Source: Gautieria morchelliformis (Eukaryota > Basidiomycota > Agaricomycetes > Gomphales > Gomphaceae). Taken from it: DNA of 64,000 nucleotides. The notes beneath the pieces were generated by a model. That model did not search any database. It was not told where the DNA came from and worked only from the letters and a program-made list of their open reading frames with translations. A program made the translations under genes and the position numbers. How positions within the stretch are numbered: the stretch's first letter is position 1; each line of letters opens with the position of its first letter. The stretch is from the NCBI GenBank assembly GCA_015179125.1, contig WHVA01000384.1:1-64000 (forward strand), read 5' to 3'. Shown in pieces: positions 1 through 8,228 of the stretch.

Positions 1-1111
1 ACGCTGCATTCTCACCCGGCACAGGCGAGCATTGGGTGGGACGTGGTGTGGTCGAGCGTTGTGTGGGGTGCATGGGGAGTGTGCGGTGACCGTGATACAG
101 AGGGGAGCTGGTGGACGTTGACTGACTCGGCGATGAACGTGTTTCCTACTGCGGTGGCAAGCGTGGGCGTTGTTGCACCGATGGAGTTTGGGCGGGTGCT
201 CAGAATTGAGGGTCAGGGTGACAAAACTGAGTAGAGCTGGGTGTGCGTGTGTCTCATTGTGGACGCGTTAGGCACGTGCACCCTTGTCTGTTGGCATCAA
301 TCTCGGAGGTCAAAACATCTCGGTTCCGTTGCAGACGACGAGCCTCTGATGTTGAGCCCGACGCTAGCTGTATACTCTCACAGCTATCTATCAGTGAAGG
401 GACTATACCTTAGTCGCAGTTGGAGACGCGCCAGGTCCGTAGCTTAGTCCAGACGCTCCAGCTTCAAGACCGCATAGGAGGGCTGAAGCTCAGCTCAAGC
501 TCAAACTCCCCATCACCAGAGGTGCGACTCCGACACTGCGAGAAGGATGAAATTCTCAATTTGGAAATACGTGATGAAAACACATTCTTTACTTTTAGTA
601 CACACATGGTTCTCAAAATTTCCCATACATGTCTAAAACTTTTTGTTCCCTGTACATATTAGAGCATTTGGGAAAACTTTATGTTTTCTGGAATGTTTTA
701 GACACTAGGAGACATGAAGATAAGGGTATTCTGCATGTCACCTGGTCTCTAGAACATTCCAGAAAACATAAAGTTTTCCAAAACCCTCTAATACACACAT
801 GGAACAAAAAGTTTTAGACATGTATGGGCAATTTTGAGAACCATGTATGTACTAAATGTAAAGAATGTGTTTTCATTGCATAGTTCCAAATTGTGAATTT
901 CATCCTTTTCACAGTGCGAAGTTTGAAGTAAACGCAGAATTTAGAGCTGTCCATATTGGGAATTGCCATACAAGGAATGAGTGGGGTACTTATATTGACT
1001 TTTCTGTCCTAGTGACTTCTGGGCACGTGATATGCTGTCACATATATGAATGCGTACAATGTGACCAGCATATCTTACTTCTTTCACCAGCTGCCGCGAT
1101 CGTTCGCAACG
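1..1111. other. Gene-free left end of window
   Basis: No open frame here looks like a conserved protein, and the short frames present have no splice-linked continuation. The stretch holds the palindromic element at 533-918. It also has a CACGTGAT motif at 1024-1031, about 85 bp upstream of the first confident start codon, which may be part of that gene's promoter. A second CACGTG lies at 273-278. The far left could be the 3' flank of a gene outside the window. Confidence 0.5.
533..918. repeat. Large imperfect palindrome (MITE-like or hairpin)
   Basis: Left arm about 533-701 and right arm about 750-918 are reverse complements at most positions, joined by a loop of about 48 bp. Matching blocks include AAAACTTTATGTTTTCTGGA (left) against its complement in the right arm, CATACATGTCTAAAACTTTT, and the outer ends CACTGCGAGAAGG / CCTTTTCACAGTG. 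Differences are scattered single bases, as expected of an ageing inverted repeat. No transposase frame lies inside, and no clear target-site duplication could be fixed by eye. It could be a non-autonomous foldback element or a locus giving a long hairpin RNA. The next gene starts 194 bp downstream. Confidence 0.75.
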
Positions 1112-2554
1112 ATGACCAGCATGCTTGCCTCGTCGTCAGAGACGGATTCCGACCGCATTCTCTCTGTGCGTTTCGAGGATACCTGTGTTCTCATACCTCC
1201 GTCTGGTCCTGCCAAGTCACCTCTCAGACCGCGTATAATCACAAAGTCTTACTCTCTCCCCCTTTGGAAAACATCCTCTTCCAAAAGGAATGCGAATCCT
1301 CAGTCACCGGTCTCGCCTGTGGCCAGCCAGGCTCCCAATACAGAAGCTGAGAGAAAGGCTTTCAGTCTCACGGTTTCCGTGCCCAGGTCAGCCCCACCAA
1401 CATACTTTGTCTTCCAACCATTAACAATGCTCATCCTCTCAAGCTTGACCACAAAATCCAGACCCCGTCGTTCATCAATTCCTCCATCCTCACCCTGCCT
1501 TTCGAAGCGCCACGGCAGCCTTCCTCAGTCTCCGGGCTCAAGCACCCCATCATCAACTGTTTCATTCCCAACTGTAACGGCCCCAATACCCCCATCTCCC
1601 ACGCTTCATCACGTTCCCTCCTTTCCTCGGATCCAGCCCGCTTCCCTCAAGCAAGCTGACACCGTTCCCTTGCGCCCCTGTTGCGAGGCTTGCCATTCAT
1701 GTGTTGACGCCGCCCTTGCGCAAGGCGAGGGCTGGTCCGCTCGGTGGAGCAGAGGCGCAGTCCGCAGGTACAGTGAGGGAGAACACGTGCACCTTCATGC
1801 TCCACACCCCCCTGTGTTTGGCGTCACACGCGTATGGACACCTAAAACCGAGGGCGCTGACGCAGACGGAGACATGCCTCTGCAAGATGCACTCACAATC
1901 GATGAGGTCGATGTCAAACGTCGCTCTGGGGACTACTCTCAAGCTATTTTGAATAACCACCATGTTCCGCCGCCTGCGACGGACGACGCCGAGAGCGACG
2001 ATGAGGATGTTTCTGAGAAAACAACTGCGGCCCCTCTGATTCCGCTGTACCACGCGGCCATTCTGAAAGAGGAGGACGAGGACTTGCTGTTCCCGCTTCC
2101 ATCGCCACGAAGGACGCCCAACCACTCCCCTAACCTCACACCTACGGGTAGTCAGGTCAACCTTACAACTCCACCCTCGGGGAGTGAGGCGAACCCTGGC
2201 CCTTTTGGCAACCAGACTAACCTCTCCACACCAGTCGTTTCGTCACCCTTGGTGTGCCAGGACAACAAGGTTTCTGCCGCCCCCGTAGCCCGAACACCGA
2301 TTTCATCGCGGCCACCACCTCCTATTCCCATTACACCCATCGATTCAGCACCTGAACCGTCTCCCCAACGCTCCTTGTCGTCTTCCCCGGTTTATAGGCG
2401 CCAGCCATCGTCCCCCGAAGAAACGCGTCTTGGCCAAGTGCGCCGCCGATCTTCATTCAGTACCGCATCAGAGACATTTCTCAGGAGCTCCACATCCATG
2501 TTGAAGGGTGTCGCTGCCGGCATGATGGGCGGTGGCGTTGGCGTCCTGCGTTGA
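1112..2554 (+). CDS. Ser/Pro-rich conserved basidiomycete protein, function unknown
   Basis: A single open frame of about 480 codons. The frame opens further upstream at 1046, but the ATG at 1112 (MTSMLASSSETDSDR) gives an acidic-serine start like related mushroom proteins as I remember them. The chain is low in complexity, with long Ser/Pro/Thr stretches. A conserved-looking core lies near residues 190-230: PLRPCCEACHSC (a CC-x2-C-x2-C cluster), then a GWSARWSRGA segment. An acidic patch, DDAESDDEDVSE, follows near residue 300. An in-frame 57-nt stretch at 1387-1443 (GTCAGC...CAAG) could be spliced out, but its donor is poor. There is no catalytic motif, signal peptide or membrane segment. 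Probably a regulatory or scaffold protein; no function is claimed. Confidence 0.65.
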   Translation: MTSMLASSSETDSDRILSVRFEDTCVLIPPSGPAKSPLRPRIITKSYSLPLWKTSSSKRNANPQSPVSPVASQAPNTEAERKAFSLTVSVPRSAPPTYFVFQPLTMLILSSLTTKSRPRRSSIPPSSPCLSKRHGSLPQSPGSSTPSSTVSFPTVTAPIPPSPTLHHVPSFPRIQPASLKQADTVPLRPCCEACHSCVDAALAQGEGWSARWSRGAVRRYSEGEHVHLHAPHPPVFGVTRVWTPKTEGADADGDMPLQDALTIDEVDVKRRSGDYSQAILNNHHVPPPATDDAESDDEDVSEKTTAAPLIPLYHAAILKEEDEDLLFPLPSPRRTPNHSPNLTPTGSQVNLTTPPSGSEANPGPFGNQTNLSTPVVSSPLVCQDNKVSAAPVARTPISSRPPPPIPITPIDSAPEPSPQRSLSSSPVYRRQPSSPEETRLGQVRRRSSFSTASETFLRSSTSMLKGVAAGMMGGGVGVLR

Positions 2555-2757
2555 GCTCGCGCAGCGAAAGGACTTTTTACCCATTATTGTCATTTACCTC
2601 TCACGCAATTATTTTCACTTGCATAGGTCTACTTTGTATGATCTCGCTCATCCATTCTCGTGCTCATCTTGCTGACCATATTCGTTGTAACTTGTCAACG
2701 TCAGTTGAAGTATAGGATACAGCTTAATAATTGATCGTACACCATTTACTTGTACAG

Positions 2758-3855
2758 TTATAAGAATCCGCTGCTTTTCCCCTTCCCAAAACGGTCCCCA
2801 AGTGTGCGAGCGTCGTTGATCATCTTGGACCGCTGCCCCTCGTCCATGAGGCGTCCACCCACGGACATGTCGCGGGCGTGGTCCCAGATATCAGGGGGGG
2901 CTTCGTTGTTGTCTTTATCTTTGCTCTTCCCCGACTTGTGCATATCCACCAGAGAAGATCCACGCGTTTGTCGCTAAGAAGCACTCGTCAGTCACACCCA
3001 ACACAACTAACGTACAAGGGTCCAGACAGCGCACGTTGTACTCCTCGACTTGGGCCGTGACTTCCGCTTCGTACTTGCGTCGCTTGCGATCATCCCGCTT
3101 CAACTCGTCGTCCTCATCTGCAGCGGCCTCAGTCGCCCGCCTACGCTTCCCATCGACCTCGTCCTTGATCCGGGCCTGTCTTTCAGCAGGCGTCTCCGTC
3201 CATAATGAGTTATCTCGCGCACTGGACGCTGTATTCGTTGAACGCGAGAACTGTCGCGCTTTCAGTTTTGTCGGGTCAAGCGCTACAAAAACCGGAGGTG
3301 TTAGGTGGTGACAGGAGGTTTGGACATTATGGACATACAGCCTAGCACGCCCGATGACGACGGAGGGACGAGCATCCACTCCTCGCGCTGGAGCTTTTTG
3401 GGTCGACGTGCCTCCTCGTCCGCCTTGCGTCTCCGCTCTTCGCGCTCCACAAACTCGCGCACTGCATCGTCTGCATTGTTGGCTTGGAGGCCTGCTGGCG
3501 CAGGCATTGGACCTACCTCTTCGTCGCTCAAGTCGTCATGGAATCGTGTCTGCGATGAATATGCAGGCAGCGCTGGGCCAAGCTTGCGCTTGGTTGTTAC
3601 GAGGTCTGGAGGGAGAGCAGGGAGATATGCGTCCTCGTCTTCCTCATCGTCGTCTCCTGGATGAGATGGTCCGACAGCCTGAGGTAGGCGAAGACCAGCT
3701 TCTCGAGGTGGTGTTGTAGATTTTGTCTCGTTGGCTAGATGAGGAGGTACTCGTGGGCCTGCCTGTACGAGCGGCGCCGGACTAGACTTGTCACTGTCGT
3801 CGTCGTCGGCCGCGTTGAGGAGATGAGGAGGGATCTGTGGCCCAATAGCAGACAT
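2758..3855 (-). CDS. GPALPP-motif (DUF3752) nuclear protein
   Basis: Three exons (3339-3855, 3035-3282, 2758-2973) splice cleanly to 326 aa. Both introns are short (56 and 61 nt), with GTATGT and GTGCGC donors. The N-terminus carries repeated GP-x-hydrophobic-P motifs (GPQIPPHL, GPRVPPHL, GPALPAYS, GPMPAP) that define GPALPP1 proteins. The centre has REEWMLVPP and LDPTKLKARQFSRS, followed by a basic, charged helical stretch and a C-terminus with RSKMINDARTLGDRF, all typical of DUF3752. Family members are nuclear and tied to pre-mRNA splicing by association; no enzyme activity is known. It is divergent from the SDR gene, with start codons 109 bp apart, so the two share a very compact promoter. 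Confidence 0.88.
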
Positions 3856-3964
3856 AAGTACGTAGTGGCGTCTCTTTGCTTCCGCGGCGCATGCATGACG
3901 GACATCAGACACACTCGGGTCGGGGTTCTCCTGACCCGGTGCAGCTTTAACTTGGACTCTTACC

Positions 3965-5257
3965 ATGTCCCAGCGCATATCCCAAATAACTGGCCACCTC
4001 ACCAACAGCGCAGGTCGCGGCCTTCTGTGCAATGAGGTCGCCATAATCACGTTAGTCTCTATCTCGTTCTGCTTGGCGTTTACTCACTAAGGCCTTCAGA
4101 GGTGCCGGGCAGGTCGGCACCAAGCTGTGCTATTATGTCGGTTTTCGCTAAAGTACATACAGGGCATTGGCCGGAGCGCCGCTATTCTCTTCGCCAGGGA
4201 AGGCGCTAAGGTAGTGGTCAGCGAGTAAGCACTGAACGCCGCAGACATACTATCTTGCAACCTGAACGCTCGTGTGTGACTCAGCCTCGATGGGGCAAAG
4301 GCACAGGCGGTCGTTGACGAAATCAAGCAAGCGGGCGGCGATGCCATTTCCGTGAGTGGTGACGTTGGTGCGGATGATTTCCCCGAGAAGGTTATTGGTG
4401 CGACGGTCAAAATGTACGGGAAGATAAACCACATTGTGAATAACGGTGATATGTTCTACTTGAGCATTCTTATTGCCGTCGTTAACCCTCACCACGAACA
4501 GCTGGCTTCACTTACGACCGCGTAAGTTCGCTAGTACGGTCATCCGGTTCTCCAGAGATATGCTTACACCATCTTGCACAGATGCTGCACACGCTCCCAG
4601 ACGACGCATGGGACGTTATTCAGAAAATACATGTTCGTGCCCCATTCCGCCTTGTCCGTGCCGCGGCACCCTATTTCCGTATCAAAGGCGAGAACCGCGA
4701 AAACCGTAGCATCGTAAATGTTTCCAGTACATCGGGTCTACATGGTAACGTGGGGCAGGCTAACTATGCTGCCGCTAAAGCGGCCGTCGTTGGCCTCACC
4801 AAGACCACGGCGAAGGAGTGGGGTCCCTTCGGTGTCCGCGCCAAGTAAGTTTACCTTGCACCCAAACCAGACCGCAATGTCTGAATCCCTGCAGCACTGT
4901 TGCCTTCGGTATGATTGAAACCCGGTTTGTCTAACCGATTCTGTCCACGTCATGTACTCCTATTGACGTTCTTTCGCAAGCTTGACTGCTGCCAAAGAAA
5001 GCGGCGCTACCATCACCGTTGATGGCAAGCAGGTTGCCCTAGGCATTCCTGGCGGTGGCAACAAAGCTGGGCGCACCGCTCATATCCCTCTGGCCCGAGC
5101 AGCGTCGCCAGATGAGGCTGCTGCTAGTATACTATTGTATGTCTCATGCTTCAACTCACCAGAGGGTCACCTAATCACAACATTTAGCCTTGTATCTCCC
5201 CTAGCATCTTACGTTTCGGGACACACGCTCGAGGTCACGGGTGGTGCCGGAATTTAG
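3965..5257 (+). CDS. Short-chain dehydrogenase/reductase (FabG-like)
   Basis: Nine exons (3965-4050, 4092-4101, 4163-4224, 4285-4445, 4502-4521, 4582-4844, 4895-4924, 4981-5136, 5188-5257) give 285 aa in one frame. SDR hallmarks follow in order: GIGRSAA of the cofactor loop, the acidic residue after VVVS, NN-AG (NNAGFTYDR), catalytic Ser in NVSSTSG, and YAAAK of the Tyr-x3-Lys pair, then VTGGAGI at the end. The fold resembles 3-oxoacyl-ACP reductases and peroxisomal 17-beta-HSD4-type reductases, using NAD(P)H on a 3-oxoacyl or related substrate. Oddity: the simplest splicing gives T-P-S-E-G-I-G where the family needs T-G-x3-G-x-G, so one residue and the first glycine are missing. A 10-nt exon 2 causes this and may be mis-modelled. 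Confidence 0.82.
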
Positions 5258-5353
5258 ATGATGTCCTTGTCCCGAGGGCTGAAATATTAACACATGTTCC
5301 GTATCGGCTTCCCACCTAACGTATACATAAACTGCAAATGATGGTAGCGCGCC

Positions 5354-6410
5354 TTATGATGGTGCTGCATATGCCTCGCCCATTGCTTCAACTAAGGCAG
5401 GTAACCGATCGGCAGGAACGAGCATCATGCGTGCCGCCATGTCCAGTCCGAAAGAGTCCTGTTCCCGCGGTTGTGAATTTGTAAATTCGTAGTCTAGTGT
5501 ATGCGACGCGAACTAAACCTCTCTTGAGTCTTCTGTCTACACATGGCTTGAAAGATGAAATACATACATTTTGGATATGTTCATCCTCAGGATGAAACGA
5601 GAATGTAGCTGCTTTACCGCCCTCATTCGATACATGTACCGCTTTCTTTTTCCTGGGGCGTTTAGCAGGCGGGCCCGTAATTTCTACACCATCCATGGCA
5701 GACTCATCTTCTGGCGATAGACGATATGTCCGGGTTATAAACAAGTAATGAGAGAAAGTATAGGGTTCGTTCTACAACCTCAAACGTCATCCAGGTGTAA
5801 CGATAAATACTTTAAACGTACCTCCTCGTTTGCCCACTTGATCTCGTCAGAAAGCATCCGGTACATTGGGGGAACAAGTTGTACTGGCATGTTGATCAAT
5901 CTTTCGCTGAAAACGAAGCCAACATGTTCTGGTGAGGACAAGAGTGTCTGTAATGTCGACTGCAGGGTGCTCGATGCGGCTGCTTTGTCTAATACATAGC
6001 TGATCAGCGTCTTTATCGCTGGCGTATCCTTACAATGTTCGTATTAGTTGTCACAGTCTTGTTACCAGTACAAGTCCTCACTTTATGCACAGCCATATTT
6101 AGCACCGTTAAAAATGCGTATGGGTCACTTTCCCGTCCATCAGTTTTCACCGTCGTACCGACCAGCGGCTGCGAGAGTATAAGCTCTGAAAATTCATGTA
6201 AGTGGAGCAACTCTGCGTCCGATTGGAAAAGCTGCGCCAAGAGTCTCTTCAGCGCCATGTAATCTGTAGGGTTTGGGTCGAAGAACTCAAAGTCGACATC
6301 GACAAGACTCTACTTGGAGACTGTCGTCAGGCAAGGACAAGTACCATGAGGGGATTTGGTCGTACAACGTCGCTGTCTGAATCTTGGTTTTGCTCTTTGC
6401 GTTTGGGCAT
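5354..6410 (-). CDS. BCP1: BCP1/BCCIP-like nuclear protein
   Basis: Five exons (6366-6410, 6082-6309, 5822-6028, 5568-5771, 5354-5512), all in phase 0, give 280 aa, close to yeast Bcp1 (283). Recognisable blocks are the acidic start MPKRKEQNQDSDSD, VDFEFFDPNP, QLFQSDAELLHLHEFSELIL, TTVKTDGRESDPYAFLTVLN, ERLINMPVQLVPPMYRML, LFITRTYRLSPEDE and the C-terminal SFHPEDEHIQ. In yeast the protein is an essential chaperone for ribosomal protein Rpl23 and aids nuclear export of Mss4; the animal relative BCCIP binds BRCA2. The start is the only ATG before the acidic stretch. It converges on the SDR gene with a 96-bp gap, so the two 3' ends probably share termination sequence. Confidence 0.93.
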
Positions 6411-7835
6411 GTCTAAAAGGTAAAAATATGGCCAAATAACGCGTGGCCACTCACAACACTTTTCAGCTACAAACCACGTGTATTAAAATTCCTGTCATGG
6501 TGATATTAATATGCTTTGAGGGGAAAGGTGGCCTATCAATTCGACTGCGTCCTTCTGGCCAATTGACACAGTACTTGTTGCGGTCTCTCTCGAGAAGGTG
6601 AAATGCAAACCTGTTGCTTGCAGCTCACTGGAACTTATGACCCCTTGGCCGGAATATGATGCACCTTTAGCCGACACCGAAATGCGGAAACGCGGAAAAT
6701 ATGGGCATTTCACTGATGGTTTGACCGTTCCACTCTAGTGGTTACTTTATGGGGCGCCGTGACGCGCTCTCGCAGAGCCCGTCAAAACGCCTTTGGGAAC
6801 CCCTCGACTACGACGGTCATATCACAATTTATAAAAAGGGTTTGTACATGATCTGTGAAGTATCTGCATGCATTATGAGGTCAGGAATATAACAACCTTG
6901 CTCGCAGGGTGACCGACACGAAGGTGTTGGTCTAAAGCCTGTCTCGGATGCTCTGGGTTGAATGTGGTAAAATGCTCAAGTCAATTGGGGTGCTCTGTGC
7001 AACATTATTTGTTATCTCTCCCTTTGCTGGCGCTGTGAATACTTTCTCAAACCCTCTCAAGGCGACTGTCGGTAGCGCATTCATGGTCTATGATACCGGT
7101 CAGGAATCACGTCTACCAAGTCCTCGAATAATGTACCAACATTACTATTTGGCGACATGACATCAATACGGGGTTATTAATTCCTCTGCAGGCACATCAG
7201 ACGGACGGAAACACAAGCTATCAACTGGATGGAGGTACGCCTGATTTTGGGTTACCGCGCTGAGACGATTCCAACGTGGCGTTGTGCTCAAGTTTAGATA
7301 CCCTATGACGTGAAAGGCTCAATTCTTGTTGCGATAAATGCCTATTTGTATATCGAAAAGGGGAGAGTATGTATGCTAATTATTAGGCCCGATCCACATC
7401 ATGGTCGCGAGCCTTGCCTCTCAACACTGAAACGGCCCCTCATACCTCCAGATCTTGAAACTACGTGACATGAGCTACATCATTCTTGTACCATAAGATG
7501 TTGAAAGAATGCCTAGAGACCGATGAAGTTAGGGACTGGTAGGTTGAGGAATATCGCTAATCGGGACTCACTTACCAGACACAAACTTCCCAATATTAGA
7601 GATTGGGTCGATAGTTAATGCTTTCTGCTCTTCCGCCGTCCTTCTCTCGAAGGATCCCATGGCTCTCTTCACTGTCTGGCATCGCACCATCTGACCCACC
7701 TATGCATTGCCAGCATGTCCCTCAATGCAGCCACTTGAGCTGACAGTACATAGTGAGCAGAAGGCTCTCGATTAACAATATCATATTTCCTTAACTTACC
7801 AATTTCTCTCACATCCCTCTCTAGGCATTAATCCT
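6411..7835. other. Gene-poor stretch with a decayed glycosidase
   Basis: Apart from the GH43 remnant at 6972-7200, I see no frame with splice-linked conserved sequence. The minus-strand frame at 6495-6713 has no upstream or downstream exons and no recognisable motif. The BCP1 start lies at the left edge, so the first few hundred bases probably contain its promoter. The base composition is more AT-rich than the flanking genes, as expected of relaxed non-coding sequence. Confidence 0.5.
6972..7200 (+). pseudogene. Remnant of a secreted GH43 glycosidase (5' end only)
   Basis: The ATG at 6972 opens with a good signal peptide (MLKSIGVLCATLFVISPFAG, cleavage likely after AGA-V). NTFSNPLKATVGSAFMVYDTG follows, which matches the start of fungal family 43 arabinanases/xylosidases, where NPL...GSDPFMVY...YYYL contains the catalytic-base Asp of the first blade. 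Here the expected Asp-Pro is replaced (GSAFM). The matching YYLAT lies about 50 bp on, after an intron-like gap without an AG acceptor, and is followed at once by a TGA. Nothing beyond blade 1 was found. I read this as a truncated, inactive relic of a plant-cell-wall-degrading enzyme. The assignment rests on about 35 residues. Confidence 0.45.
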
Positions 7836-8219
7836 TCAACATCTCATTCTGTTGCATTGACCGGGTAAGAGAGAAGAGGGTAGCTTTGATTTGACGTATA
7901 GTTTGATTACAAGACCGAGATCTTGAGGCTGTCTATCGTCAGGCTTCAAAAACATACACATATGAGAAGCCATTTCAGTGCGGATAGACAAGGGCTTAGG
8001 CTCTTTTGCTTTACCGTGTTTGTATTTATCGGTATACAGTGCGAATTGAAAACCCCGGCGTATAAGAAATACAAAGCTGTTTGGATAGACACCCCAGAGT
8101 GCATGATTGGACAGCCGGATTGACATGGCTTCAATACCAATAGTAGATATACCTTCATCTGTTTCAATCGGATAGTAATTGACCCTGGGAGTACAACCAT
8201 TATCGTTGCGCAAGACCAT
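7836..8219 (-). CDS. Hypothetical frame downstream of the RSC1/2-like gene
   Basis: An uninterrupted frame of 127 codons starts with ATG (MVLRNDNGCTPRVNYYP). It lies just past the stop of the RSC1/2-like gene on the same strand, only 10 bp away, so it has no room for its own promoter. The sequence contains LSNHALWGVYPNSFVFLIRRGF and is not low complexity. I do not recognise it. It may be the 3' UTR of the RSC1/2-like gene, an unlisted exon of something else, or a degraded gene. An internal GTATGT...CTGAC...TAG pattern near 7935-7960 hints at a former intron. Confidence 0.2.
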   Translation of the reverse strand: MVLRNDNGCTPRVNYYPIETDEGISTIGIEAMSIRLSNHALWGVYPNSFVFLIRRGFQFALYTDKYKHGKAKEPKPLSIRTEMASHMCMFLKPDDRQPQDLGLVIKLYVKSKLPSSLLPGQCNRMRC

Positions 8220-8228
8220 GTTGATTCT

